Shown here piece by piece: positions 52,701-60,871 of a DNA stretch of 64,000 nucleotides. The position numbers and the translations under genes are program-made. Each line of letters opens with the position of its first letter. Positions within the stretch are counted from its first letter, which is position 1. The notes under the pieces are model-generated. The model made no database searches. It was not told where the DNA came from and saw nothing but the letters and a program-made list of their open reading frames with translations. Origin of the DNA: Ditylenchus dipsaci (lineage: Eukaryota; Nematoda; Chromadorea; Rhabditida; Anguinidae); contig SADC01000545.1 in the NCBI GenBank assembly GCA_004194705.1, positions 16,193 through 80,192 of the forward strand, written 5' to 3'.

Positions 52701-53922
52701 AAAATTTTGATTTTGAGGGCACACAGTAGGGATGGATTCGGTCGGTTAACCGAAAACCGGGATTTTTGGTCATTAAACCGAAACCGGAAAACCGACCAAA
52801 AAACATGCGCGAAAATCGAAAACCGGGTTTAGCGAAATACCGGTTTATTTCAGTCAAAAATTAACCGAAAACCGGGTAAAGGACGGTTGACCGACCGAAA
52901 ATTTTTGAAAAAACCGGAACAGAAAACCGGGTTGGAAAAATACCGGTTTTTTAACCGACCGATCTCAAAAAAACCGACCGGCTAAATTTCGGAACACCCA
53001 CCCCAGTCAATTTTGGAATGACCACTCCATTTAATTTAGTAATACACGCCTAATGCTACCCCACAATTGAAAGCTTAGAGTGTTTGCTACACGATGATGT
53101 AAAAATTTTTCAATTCAGTTTACTAAAATCAATTATTTGGGTCGTAGCCTTTAGGCCCTTTTTTTCCACTTTTTGGCGTTCTGCCCTATGTTATATTTTA
53201 GCCACCTGGGCTTTATTTTAAAGCCATTTTGTGTTTCTTAAGACATTTTTTAGTCCCGGCTAACGTGCGCTGGCCTACCCTGAGCCTAAGCCTAAGCCTA
53301 AGTTAGAAAAATAAGGCCTAAGTGGCTAAAATATAACATAGGGCAGAACGCCAAAAAGTGGAAAAAAAGGGCCTAACGCCTCTACGCCAATTATTTTAAT
53401 AATAAAAGCCTAGAACCATTTCGAATATTTCATTTTCTTTTCGAGGCTATTTTTATTAAAATAAATTGATTTTAGTGAACTGAACGAAGAAATTTTTACA
53501 TCATCGTGTAGCTCACACTCTAAGCTTTCAATTGTGGGGTAGCTAGGGGTGTATTACTAAATTAAATGGAGTGGGCGTTCCCAAATTGACTGGGGTGGGT
53601 GTTCCGAAACTGCTCCAACCGACCGAATCCTACCCTTGCAGACAGTGTTAAAATGCTGTTTTTATCATAAAAAGCAGAAAAAGAGCCTATAGTTGATTTT
53701 GGGTCATTTTTAGTAGGGTGTTGGGCAAACTAAATGAATGAATTAAAAAAATTAAAAGCCTCACATTCTGTTGCTTCTGGCTGTAGTGCTATTGGCAGGG
53801 ATGGAGGCACGTGGAAATTCATTTCTGTTAGACACCGGTGTTCTCGCCTCAAACTTGGCCACAGGCAACATGCTCTTTTGTGGGTTGTCCTCGCGATCAC
53901 GGTAGTAATTGTAGTTGCTCAT
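37739..53922 (-). CDS. ndc80: Kinetochore protein NDC80/HEC1, with four single-base frame breaks
   Basis: Microtubule-binding subunit of the outer kinetochore Ndc80 complex. Exons: 53765-53922, 51594-51998, 49775-49903, 49482-49723, 49309-49428, 40246-40386, 39775-40002, 38341-38498, 38189-38239, 37889-38130, 37739-37840. Exon 1 (MSNYNYYRDRED..) and early exon 2 give a basic, serine-rich tail. The CH domain follows: SDFRNIFEYLFQQLDEGY, then VPKLLQALGYPYPLKKS and TIGAPHSWPPLLAALDWL. The rest is coiled coil, including SQKMSGEEARTLYVKRN. Exons 2, 4, 8 and 10 each contain one point where a base is missing; adding one base restores frame and gives the correct exit phase in every case (about 659 residues; human has 642). 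No other defect is visible. An AATTTTTAG site lies 12 bases before the ATG. Intron 5 is 8.9 kb and contains an MRG15-like gene. Confidence 0.87.
38268..38317. mobile_element. 50-bp perfect palindromic TA MITE inside an NDC80 intron
   Basis: CCGTATTTTCTCTAATAAGC then GCCCCGGGGC and the exact inverse; TA on both sides. It sits in the 102-base intron between exons 8 and 9, which would be about 50 bases without it, the usual intron size here. Confidence 0.92.
38499..39774. repeat. NDC80 intron 7: inverted repeats and dispersed repeat
   Basis: 38530-38720 and the exon-flanking text form an inverted pair (GATGCTTAGAATCT and inverse). 38790-38860 and 39630-39680 are inverse copies rich in CCCCGCAAAAATCCCCC. 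38940-39165 matches 32385-32925. A TTAA element is at 39169-39400. Confidence 0.65.
39169..39400. mobile_element. TTAA-flanked hairpin element with visible empty site
   Basis: AGGGCCTGACCTCTTCCTAC and its inverse at the ends, TTAA borders. The host repeat reads GAAGTTAAGGTCTTTTAAGC uninterrupted at 32920-32940, with a single TTAA, while here the element splits GGAGTTAA from TTAAGGTCTTTTAAGC. Confidence 0.93.
40057..40222. repeat. Perfect palindrome in NDC80 intron 6
   Basis: TTCTAGTATACACCCTTCAC on the left, inverse on the right, centre near 40138. The word GGTATACACCCTTCA occurs twice per arm, and the inner arm GCTTGGGGACCAAGGCAA is shared with 52180-52330. It accounts for most of the 242-base intron. 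Confidence 0.8.
40563..40700. mobile_element. Half of the ACCATGG TTAA-type element
   Basis: AGACCATGGTTTTCGCGCGC through CTTCTCTTTCGTCTGGCACT matches the left half of 43413-43602; the right half is degraded. Confidence 0.6.
40821..41321. mobile_element. 8-bp-TSD element with GGAATCCCA words
   Basis: TATACTTGGGCG left, CGCCCAAGTATA right, GGTATTTT duplicated exactly (40813-40820, 41322-41329). AAATCCCAATCCAAAATCCC and GGAATCCCATGGGATTCCC words fill both arms. Lies in NDC80 intron 5. Confidence 0.92.
41322..41770. other. NDC80 intron 5 sequence, nothing recognised
   Basis: AT-rich. 41520-41620 contains AACGTACGG, AACGAACC and AATAACG words but no resolved element. Confidence 0.4.
41778..42504. 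mobile_element. TTAA element split by an 8-bp-TSD element
   Basis: AGGGCCATTGCCACCTGTTT left, AACGGTTG..AGACGGCAATGGCCCT right, TTAA borders. Its hairpin loop side is interrupted at 41978-42464. Relative of 22254-22475. Confidence 0.88.
41978..42464. mobile_element. 8-bp-TSD element with ACTGACATGTCAGT words
   Basis: CAGTGTTTTCATAATTCACA / TGTGAATTATGAAAACACTG ends, ATTGGCGG duplicated exactly (41970-41977, 42465-42472). ACTGACATTGACACTGACAT and relatives fill both arms. The terminus GTTTTCATAA also ends the GTTAGTGTTAG array at 58132 and resembles 62527. Confidence 0.93.
42521..43408. mobile_element. TTAA element with tRNA-like block and nested element
   Basis: AGGGGCATACCAGCGCGTTA left, TAACGCGCTGGTATGCCCCT right; borders TTAA and TTGA. 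Contains a tRNA-like block (42645-42715: GCATGGTAGCTCAGTGGTAA, then GAGTTCGATTCCAACACG), the nested element 42770-43074, and an array of ATCGATGTCGACATCGATG and AAAATCGATTTT words (43215-43340). Confidence 0.87.
42770..43074. mobile_element. 8-bp-TSD element with CCGGGACGGGAC words
   Basis: TAGAGATGGAGG left, CCTCCATCTCTA right, GTTTGAAT duplicated exactly (42762-42769, 43075-43082). Same word family and ends as 23629-24126. Confidence 0.93.
43413..43602. mobile_element. TTAA-type hairpin abutting its neighbour
   Basis: AGGACCATGGGTTTGCGCGC left and GCGCGCAAAAACCATGGTCCT right. The left TTGA border is the same four bases that end 42521-43408; the right border is TTAA. Arms contain ACTTCTCTTTCGTC and AATTGGCGGGGGACAC. 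Confidence 0.87.
43603..44186. other. Upstream of MRG-like gene; GGGCCAATTCAAAT words
   Basis: 43675-43735 repeats AATTCAAATNGGGCC words, with relatives at 43885-43910 (CCCAGTTTAAATTGGCCCAG). TTTGCAG at 44166-44172 precedes the start codon by 14 bases and could accept a spliced leader. Confidence 0.45.
44187..45722 (+). CDS. MRG15/MORF4L1-like chromatin protein
   Basis: Chromo-barrel plus MRG-domain protein, by family a reader of methylated histone H3 in acetyltransferase/deacetylase complexes. Exons: 44187-44390, 44442-44546, 44602-44698, 44754-44947, 44998-45223, 45433-45722 (372 codons with stop, no frame breaks). Residues about 30-80 form the chromo barrel: YYEAKIVQITKYEDVLVYRV then HYMGWNSGHDEDV, where the family usually has HY.GWN..WDEWV, so an aromatic cage residue may be missing. 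A basic linker follows. The MRG domain spans about 175-365: LTDALRKVLEEDRNLLLG, LMLPKVPARVPLTEIIRQ, KIKKEYFRTLVCSV, SQFGLVYLLRMLVKF and LDYLDRVEALYS. AATAAA at 45789-45794 ends the message. The gene lies antisense in NDC80 intron 5. The last intron (209 bases) is longer than the others and could hold an alternative exon. Confidence 0.9.
45795..46232. repeat. 3' flank; GGAGATAGTCTCGACGCG dispersed repeat
   Basis: AAGGAGATAGTCTCGACGCG at 46138 through ACCACTCGGTGTTGCGATG recurs at 47064-47170 and inverted at 47655-47800. Confidence 0.6.
46233..46722. mobile_element. 8-bp-TSD element with ATCGATTGGTGACA words
   Basis: GGACAACTATCGATTGGTGA left and TCACCAATCGATATTTTACC right, GTTGCGAT duplicated exactly (46225-46232, 46723-46730). 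ATCGATTGGTGACTATCGAT words sit on both arms. The interior shares CAATCCGAATCCGTTGAGAT and its inverse with 21430-22015. Confidence 0.92.
46723..47380. repeat. Dispersed repeat copies
   Basis: GACCCGCGGGTCACTGACC words near 46860 and 47030, the CTCGACACGAAAGG repeat at 47064, and an inverted pair around AAAAATTGAAATGC near 47240. No gene. Confidence 0.5.
47381..47642. mobile_element. TA-flanked hairpin MITE, signature GGGGTAATTA
   Basis: CCGTATTTTCTCTATTAATT left, AATAGAGAAAATACGG right, TA borders. CCCCGGGGTAATTATT near the left; GGGGGTAATTA(A/T)TAGAGA three times near the right. The middle matches 19365-19606. Confidence 0.9.
47872..48126. repeat. C-run hairpin with GCTACTGTAATATACCCCC words
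   Basis: ACGCTACTGTCATATATCCC and GCTACTGTAATATACACCCC lie in tandem at the left; the inverse GGGGTATATTACAGTAGCGC at the right, with TAAGCCTAATTCCTAAGCCTG inside. Related single or paired ends: 16982, 22988-23195, 30868-30915. Confidence 0.7.
48140..49060. repeat. About 920-bp near-perfect palindrome
   Basis: Left arm GAGTTCAGAATCCCCCC..GGGGACTGATCAGGTGG and right arm CCACCTGATCAGTCCC..GGATTCTGAACTGC are inverse copies over the whole length, centred near 48605 at GCCCCCGAAGGGGGCGC. The inner part is the CAAGCCCCCTGCG / GCATACCAGAG repeat. Lies in NDC80 intron 5. Confidence 0.85.
50222..51593. repeat. NDC80 intron 2: inverted repeats, no exon accepted
   Basis: 50640-50780 and 50800-51010 are inverted pairs (GAGACCCACGGCTCTCGATA; GGCACAATTTGCGGTGGCAC). 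51160-51392 is a decayed relative of the TA MITE family (GCATTTCCTCGAATAAGCGC...GCTCTTATTAGAGGAAGTAT). Confidence 0.55.
52160..52726. repeat. NDC80 intron 1, left part: inverted repeat and TA-MITE end
   Basis: GCTTGGGGACCAAGGCAATT at 52180 pairs with AAATTGCCTTAGTCCCCC near 52303. GCCTAAGCCTACC near 52500 belongs to the TTAGGC repeat. AATAGAGTGAATACGGTA at 52554-52571 is a lone TA-MITE end. Confidence 0.55.
52727..53637. mobile_element. 8-bp-TSD element with GGTTAACCGAAAACCGG words
   Basis: TAGGGATGGATTCGGTCGG left, CCGACCGAATCCTACCCTT right; flanks GCACACAG and GCAGACAG match at 7 of 8. GGTTAACCGAAAACCGGG words are dense at the left; the middle is a hairpin of single-copy text around GCCTAAGCCTAAGCCTAAG. 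Confidence 0.87.
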
Positions 53923-54600
53923 AGTTGACACAGTCTAAAAATTATACAGTTAGTCATTAAGAGTTTGGTATAATTGGATAAAAATAAGCAACTATCAACC
54001 AAATTTACTAATATATTGTGCCCACAGACAAATTTTTTTTAGAAAACAGTAGGGGACACAAAGGCATTTTTTAATTTCATGCTTTTCGAGGGTTTTCAAT
54101 ACTTGACGAGCATTTTTGTCCAACCTTTTTAGCCATCGACTTGAAATCTTCAGGAATTTGATTAAAACCGCATATTGGCTATTAAATGAGACCATACTCT
54201 CCCAAGGCGAGTTTTTACTGGTAAAAAGCCTCACATTTCAGAAATTATTTGAAATTTTTTTGAAAGTGAGAGTGGTCGGAAAATGTGGGTCAAAAACGCA
54301 ATATTAGATCAGGCTAGAGAAGTAGCTTATGGATCGAAATCGTAGAAATGCTTATTGAAATTGGTGAAATCAATGTGGATGCTAACAATTTGAATTTATT
54401 ATTAACCGCCACATGAAAAAAATAATGCCAAAGCGCCAAAAAATAAATATGAATTTGTACGTGGGAGGCTAGATAGCAACATGACCAGTCTTTATGGCCC
54501 TCGGTTGAAATTTTGATCAAAATTAAGCGGGGTACCGCCTAAAATATTTTGAAATCAAACGTTTTGTCAGCAACATTCAGGACTTAGACAATTTTGTAAT
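53923..54600. other. Upstream of NDC80, no gene seen
   Basis: AT-rich; CGACTTGAAATCTTC and related text but no supported exon or promoter element. NDC80 transcription probably starts here or further right. Confidence 0.4.
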
Positions 54601-54601
54601 G

Positions 54602-54905
54602 GCTCGTTCACGGACTGCGACTTAGACTAAGACTTAGACTGAAACTAAAGAGTGTCCATAGAGCTCTTTTAAAGTTGAAGAAATATATATAGAAAACGTT
54701 AGATGAATATGAGGGATGGTCGGTGTATGAAGAAAACATGTAAAGAAACGTTTTCAAGCTGTTTTTCAGCCGTTTAAGACATAAACACATAAAGAAAAAT
54801 TGTCTAAGTCTCAGTCTAAGTCTCACTCCGTGAACACCTTAGACTGAGACTAAGACTTAGACTAAAAGGTGTTCATGTAGCCAAAAAAATTTCAGTCTAA
54901 ATCTC
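54602..54905. repeat. Two hairpins of CTTAGACTGAGAC words
   Basis: TTCACGGACTGCGACTTAGA and AGTCTCACTCCGTGAA bracket 54610-54832. A second hairpin with AGGTGTTCACG / AGGTGTTCATG and the same words follows to 54905. Borders with target duplication not resolved. Confidence 0.65.
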
Positions 54906-54910
54906 AGTCT

Positions 54911-55034
54911 TGGAAGAAGATCGAAATTTGCTACTGGCTGAGTTGATGCTTCCGAAAGTGCCAGCTAGAGTTCCACTTACAGAAATCATTCGACGGGTCT
55001 ATTAGCGCTGTAAATGTTTTGCGGCTATTGAAGT
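54911..55034 (+). pseudogene. Fragment of the MRG-like gene (exon 4)
   Basis: About 124 bases nearly identical to 44868-44990: the codons LEEDRNLLL.ELMLPKVPARV through the end of exon 4 and into the following intron. Because intron sequence is included, it was copied from DNA rather than from RNA. It directly follows a CTTAGACTGAGAC hairpin. Confidence 0.9.
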
Positions 55035-55620
55035 GGGGTACATATCAGTTCGCTCCCTGGTGGAACAGTTCGCGTCGAACAGTGATGTTTTCAGAAATTA
55101 TTTGAAATTTTTTGAAAATCGTAATTTTCATGGTACATGGCATATAAATCGCTAAAATTCCGATTTTCAAAAAAATTTCAAATAATTTCTAAAAACATCA
55201 CTGTTCGACGCGAAATCAAAAGTAACATTAGGTCATAATTATCAGATTGGCCACATGATTGACAAAAAACCAATCATTGGGGTGCAGAAGTATCCAAAAT
55301 TGTCCCATTGCCTAACTTTTATCTGATGCATTCATCTTGTAGCCCATGGTCAATTTACTTAGTGTAATAAAAGTCCTGGCGGTGGACAGAGACAAAAAAA
55401 TTTGATTTCTAGGTCAAAGAAAGTCGAAAAACACCCCAAAAACGCTAATTTCTGAAATCGACTATAGGGCTGCATATAAAGATCAAGCTGACATAAAGCT
55501 CTAACATATGATGACTGAAGCTTTAACAGAGAGCCATCTCTTTTCTTCGCTGGCCTTCATCATGAGAATTATTCACGAGGAGAAGAATGTAGAAAAATTA
55601 AGCTAAGAGCAAATTCTATT
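55035..55620. repeat. Hairpin CGTCGAACAGTGATGTTTT and plain sequence
   Basis: GTCGAACAGTGATGTTTTCA near 55070 and its inverse near 55200 bracket a 130-base hairpin. The rest shows no exon. Confidence 0.5.
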
Positions 55621-55629
55621 CAAGCATCC

Positions 55630-57681
55630 TTCACACTCCGGCGTAACACGACCCGCGTAACACAATTTGACTAGTGTTACGCGTAACACTGTTTTTGAGT
55701 CGCGTAACACGAGTGGCGTAACACGAGTTAAGTAACAGAACTTGTTACGCGACTCGTGTTACGCATGTCTGTTACGCGTAACACTGCTTTCGAGTCACGT
55801 AACAAAGTCTCGTAACACACTATTTTGTTACGCGTAACACCGAGTCACGTAACACCTGATTTTTGGCTTCTGGATTCATTTTTTTGTGTTTTGACCTTTT
55901 GAAATGTTTGTCTTCTTATGTTTAACGGGATTTAGGAGTGTGTAGAAGTTTCTAAAAAATAGAATTTTCTGAAGAGATAGAAATTTTCCTATTTAGGAAG
56001 CATCTCATGTTACGCGAGTTGAGTCACGTAACAACACCCTGTTACGTGACTCGCTTTTGTTAAGTTATATCCCCATATAGTATTTGGATCCGCTGTGTCT
56101 TTTTTTCGCCACTTTTAACTTAGAGCTCAACTTTCTGCTACGTTTTGCGAACCTATGTTGGATATCTTTCCGGAGCACTCAAGTACAGCATATTAGTTTC
56201 TTTTTAAGTACAAATGTATGATCAAAGCTCGCACTAAAAAAAATTTTCCTGCCGTCCAAATTGGAAATAATGTATTTTAGCCTGGATTTTTTGTGGATGT
56301 TTGGGTTCCCGACTTTCTCCCAATTTTCGCAAACTCATCTTTCGGTTGGTATCCAGGTAGTGGTATTCAGGTTGGGTAACCCAGGTGGTGCTGCCGCCCA
56401 GGTGCTGATGCTCAGGTGGTCATGCCCCGGTGGCTGAATTTTTTTAAACAAACTCATAATGCAGTCGTGTCTCGATACAACGCAACCTTTGAAATGATTC
56501 CAGCAAAAAGAATTTGGTCATATTCACGTTCGGTATAACGCGACCTTTTTCTGGTCCCAAGGGGTCGCGTTATATCGAGACTTGACTATATAAAATACTG
56601 CGTTAATATTGGCAGCCTTTTTATAAATTAGTTTATTTTGAACAATCATCAGATTGTCAGCAAATTCGTGCATATACCCTAAATGACTTTAGAATGACTA
56701 GAGGCGCCAATAGGCGCTTGTAACCCTCAATAATATGAAAATCTAACAGTTTTTCAAAAAGATAGAATTACACGAAAAATTGTTGTATCTTCTAGGAGAT
56801 TCAGGATACCTTCTGGTCGTACACTTTCCGGATAGCTGAGGTGGGATCAAGGCGATTTGCTCACACTCCAGGCGACTGGAGTAGCATTCAGGCGTTTGGG
56901 GCACCCTCCAGGCAGTTTTAGTACCTTTCAGGTAGACAGGGTATCCAGATGGTTGAGTTACTATCCAAATAAATTTTCATCGGTATTTTGAATTAAATTA
57001 AAAAAAGCACTATGTTACGCGCCTCGTCTCAGCCATATCTATCGATTAAAAAAAGATCGCGAAAAATAAATAATGAATCTGGTCTAAAATATAAAAAATG
57101 ATAGCACTTGCAGATGGTAAACACTATATAAAGATGATTTCTATGCAAAGATGGGTTTTGTGAATAGCCCTGTGAAAAAGAATGCGCGGATATCTGAATA
57201 AAAAGATAGGAAATTCTCGGAGGGATAGAGACTGTGTATTTTTAGGAGGACTTGATATAATGTGCCCTGGCATTGGATCAGACTTTTCAGGTGTTATCAC
57301 CTGATTCAGACCACCTGAGTACAGTACTTGGGCTCTGCCACTACCTTGATCTGTCTGTTGGACAGAGAAAACTGTAAATATCTTTCCTGTATGTCCCCAG
57401 TTAGCATCCTTTACCTTTGTATGATCGCCGTTTAAACGTAAATGTTGACAAACAAGAAAGAATCGTTGACCTCAAATGTGTTACGCGACTCGGTTGTTAC
57501 GCGTAACATGTTACGCGTAACACGCGAAATGTTACGCGTAACATCAAAAAGTGCTGTTACGCGACTTTTGTTACGCGGGTCTGTTACGAGACTCAAAAAA
57601 AGTGTTACGCGTAACAGGCTCGCGTAACACGAGTAGCGTAACAGAATTTGTTACGTGTTACGTGTTACGCCGGAGTGTGAA
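55630..57681. mobile_element. 2-kb element with GTTACGCGTAACAC words
   Basis: TTCACACTCCGGCGTAACAC left, GTGTTACGCCGGAGTGTGAA right, exact inverted ends. Word blocks of GTTACGCGTAAC lie at 55640-55860, 56005-56060 and 57478-57670. The 1.3 kb between holds the CAGGTGGT dispersed repeat (56340-57360) and a pogo-like MITE (56462-56587). No clear target duplication and no transposase. Confidence 0.8.
56462..56587. mobile_element. Pogo-like MITE, signature GATATAACGCGACC
   Basis: CAGTCGTGTCTCGATACAAC left, GTTATATCGAGACTTGACTA right. ACGCAACC and ACGCGACC follow the ends; centre is GGTCCCAAGGGG. Confidence 0.8.
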
Positions 57682-57827
57682 GGCTGCTTCAACAAAATAA
57701 AAATGTTTTTTAGAGAGTATTTACTAGAAGATTTCGAAATGACAGGTGGCTTTGGCTATGAAACTGAGAAATATGAAAAAGAGGGTCTTCCTTAAGTTAG
57801 AATATTTCTCATCACGTCCTTATCACT

Positions 57828-58132
57828 AAGCAGCATTGAAGAACCTTATGTTAGTTAAGCAGTATGTTAGAATCAACACTAGAACTAAACTAACAGTTTG
57901 ATTTTAAACTAACAGTTAGTTTTGAGACTAACTATGTTAGTGTTAGGCTAACACTAACCTAGCACTAACACTTTAAACTAACCTAACACTAACACTTGAA
58001 AGTAACCCTAACACTAACCCGCCATTTCAAACTAACCTTACACTAACACTAACATGTTAGTGTTAGTGTAAGCTTAACTGTTAGCCTAACGTTAGGTTAG
58101 TGTTAGACGTTAGTGTTAGTTATGAAAACACT
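57828..58132. repeat. GTTAGTGTTAG word array
   Basis: AACTAACCTAACACTAACAC and inverse, dense from 57830 to 58120, ending TTATGAAAACACTG like the right end of 41978-42464. Left border unclear. Confidence 0.65.
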
Positions 58133-58200
58133 GTTTCAAGGTCAAAGAAAGTCGAAAATTTCCAACTTTATTGAAGACTGACAACAAACATATCGAATCA

Positions 58201-59562
58201 CTATTCACTCAACATTTGTTCTCTCTGGTCAATAATGGCATTGAGATTCTTGAGCACATCCATCACCATAGGGTCTTCATCTTCAGCAAAATGGAGACGA
58301 AGAATGTCCAACGCTTCTTTTGCTTTCTTGATTTTCTCCTCAATCTTCACAGCATCTGCCTAAAAAACAGCCAGAAAAAAAACATTAAAAAATGATTAAG
58401 GATAAACTCTAATGTCTAAATTAACTTTCAACTTTGCTTTGTGCAAATAGATTTGGCGCGAGTGCATGAGATGAAAGATTTGCTCACTAACAAGCATCAG
58501 TTGGTAAGCTCTGCAGCTGTAGTAAAGGAACACCCCTCCCACAAGATTTCAGCACAAAATTTCATCTTGTGTATGTGTTAAACGCTATACCAGAATTTTT
58601 TTCGAAATGGTCAAAAATAAATAGAAGGACTGTGCGCATTTGATAATAACTTATTAGATAAAAGGAATTCATCTCATTCAGCCAGATAAATGATCAATTT
58701 CTAGAAAGCCACATACCATCAAGGCTTGTCCAGTATTCTGCTCATCATCTTTCTTCTTTACGGGTTGAATTGCTTTCGACATCGGAACATAACCTTCTGG
58801 TGTTTGTGGCTCAGCTTCACGGACGATGGAAATCATTGGATCACCTTCAGCATCATCATTTTTCTGGTATTCGTACGACCTTGGTTTTACTAAAAGAGGC
58901 AACCCATTTTTAATTTTTCACATAATGTTTTTTGTGTCTCAGGTGGTATAATTTGTTTTAAAGTGTCGAGTATATAGGGTTGACATGTAACCAAGAACCA
59001 AAATTTGCAAGTAACCGAGCCGAACCTATAACCGAAACCGGAAAATTCCCAAAAAAATTCTGATGAGAAAAACCGAAACCGGTCACCCAAATAGCCAACT
59101 CCAGTACTAGCACAGCTTGTGATAGTAAAAAGGATCTCCCTTTATCGGAGCGTGCAACTTGCGTGACTAGAAATTTCCTCATAGCATGGCGCAGTGGATG
59201 AACCTTTGCTATTTTGTTTAAACCAGTCGAAGGCTCGATACCTCCTAAGTGGACATTATTTATACAACCTCATATAGTCAAGTGTCATTTCACTTCACCT
59301 AAAAATCACATCAAAGCCAAATATCCGGTCCTCAAAATGCCTCTAAACATGACTTTATGAGGAAATAAAAATTTTTGTGCAGGTAGCAAAAGTGGAACCA
59401 TCGACTGGTTTAAAGCAGAGTGCGCAAACATTTATCCACTGCGCCATGATATAAACAAATTTGTTTCACCCAAGTTTGCTTCATTTAAGTAAGTAAAATA
59501 TTCTCACCTGGCGGAGATTTCAGAGAGGTTGATTCTATGCTCTTTAGATCGGCTTGCTGCAT
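58201..59562 (-). CDS. Small unknown protein; first exon derived from beta'-COP
   Basis: Exons 59508-59562, 58717-58889, 58201-58359: 128 codons plus stop, phases consistent, AATAAA on the minus strand at 58167-58172. It begins MQQADLKSIESTSLKS, continues VKPRSYEYQKNDDAEGDP and EAEPQTPEGYVPMSKAIQP, then an acidic/basic coiled-coil-like end (KIEEKIKKAKEALDILR..DQREQMLSE). The first exon lies in sequence that, read on upstream (KHFK-MQQADLK), matches the beta'-COP segment KHSEVQQANLK, and the upstream remnant splices into it in the same phase. So either this is a young chimeric gene using a start inside a coatomer relic, or the 3' end of a broken fusion gene. Beyond the first residues no family is recognised. 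The 618-base first intron holds a tRNA-like hairpin. Confidence 0.55.
58974..59100. repeat. Lone TAGGGTTG element end with ACCGAAACCGG words
   Basis: TAGGGTTGACATGTAACC followed by AACCGAAACCGG words; no right end seen. Confidence 0.45.
59180..59455. repeat. Hairpin with tRNA-like arms
   Basis: CATGGCGCAGTGGATGAACC (A box) and GTCGAAGGCTCGATACCTCC (B-box-like) on the left; the inverse GTTTATCCACTGCGCCATG-like text on the right. Lies in the intron of the 58201-59562 gene. Confidence 0.65.
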
Positions 59563-60345
59563 CTTAAAGTGTTTATCCGAAAACAATTCACCGACGAGTC
59601 CACGTAGAAAGCTACTCCTTCTTTTCCTAGAGTGATAATAGTCGACCCCACATTTAATCCGATAGCAACTTTGTGCGACCCCTTCAAAGCATTGACACAC
59701 CAGACAGGGCCTAATCCGAACGACAGAAAGCCTTTCAACCTGAAAATTGACAATAAAATTTGCACTATAGAGACGAATGGATCAATTACTGATAATGGTT
59801 TGCGTCCCATATTCTCAAGTTGTATCTTCGGATCCAGTGATAATTAACGGCAGCTCAGGATGACAGCATACTGTGGATACACTTGACAGCAAAAGTTATA
59901 CAATTTTTTATTGGATTTTAAAAGGAAACAAGCTATGTGTGTATGTTCACCTAGGGTACTAACACATGTCCTATTCTGATAATCCAGATCTTGATCACCC
60001 CGCCATGCGAACCCGAGATCAGATAAGGCTTCTTTCCAGTATGATAGTCAAGGCAATTCACCTAAAAAGTAGTTTTTCATGCAATTTTGTTGCCCCCATT
60101 CCGTCCTAAACTTACTTCTTTTCGTGTCCTTCTAAAGTAAAGTTAGGCGCTGAATTTCCAAACTTCCACAACTTCCACAACCAGTCACGATCCACTTCTT
60201 CCGGGCCACAAATCTCGCACATCTCAAGGCAGATCACAGACTTGGAGAGAATTGACCAGCTGCTGATTTTGGTAATTCCAAACATTTAGTTTCCCATCGT
60301 ACTGCGTTACCAATATCCAAGGCTCTAGCGGATGAAAATTCCACG
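59508..60345 (-). pseudogene. Broken beta'-COP (COPB2) WD40 remnant
   Basis: Fragments in order on the minus strand: HPLEPWILVTQYDGKLNVWN and VCDLP / RCARFVARKKWIVTG (about 60185-60335), NFTLEGHEK (about 60110-60140), VNCLDYHTGKKPYLISGS then YQNRTCVSTL (59951-60062), CCHPELPLIITGSED / LRIWDANHYQ (about 59806-59880), and VWCVNALKGSHKVAIGL to KHFKMQQADLK (59508-59760). All match WD40 repeats of the COPI coat subunit beta'-COP. About 100 residues between the first two fragments are gone, and at least four junctions lack one base. Short GT-AG introns remain. The C-terminal two-thirds of beta'-COP is absent. Confidence 0.8.
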
Positions 60346-60871
60346 AACTTCATTTTTGATTGCATTTCTATCGTATTTCTATAAATAAATGTACAGACAT
60401 GTTGTTTTTTTTTAATTTTGATTGCAGCTTTTTTTCTAGACTACTTTTTGAACAGTTCTTTGCACTGCGATCATAAAAGCAATTTTCGGTGTGCAATGTG
60501 ACAAGGTCATAATCTTTACATGGCATTTGGCCTTGATTTTTCCGTCAAATTTGTCATGAATTCGGTTTTTTTCGACTTCGTTTAATACAAAATCCACAAA
60601 AGCTCTCTGTTTTATCTCAGTTCAATTCTAAGCTATAATTTAGAAAATATCTCACGGAAATAAAAATTTCGATTACAGTTTTATCGATTTTGAAATGAGT
60701 AAATTTGAAAAGTGCCACGTTCTAGAAAACAAAACTAAGCCCACCATCTGGATATTAACTCAATAAAAGTCAAATTTTGGGAGTTTAGTTAGAATTTATC
60801 AGAAATAATGAGCATAATAAAATAAGTACATGGATTTAGAAAGATCAGCTTAAATAATGGAACAGCTCAAT
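60346..60871. other. No gene seen
   Basis: AT-rich flank with no supported exon or repeat. Confidence 0.4.

Noticed and set aside
53281..53306. Telomere or chromosome-fusion remnant
   Set aside because: Only three TTAGGC-like units within the middle of a transposon, with the phrase shared by a dispersed repeat.
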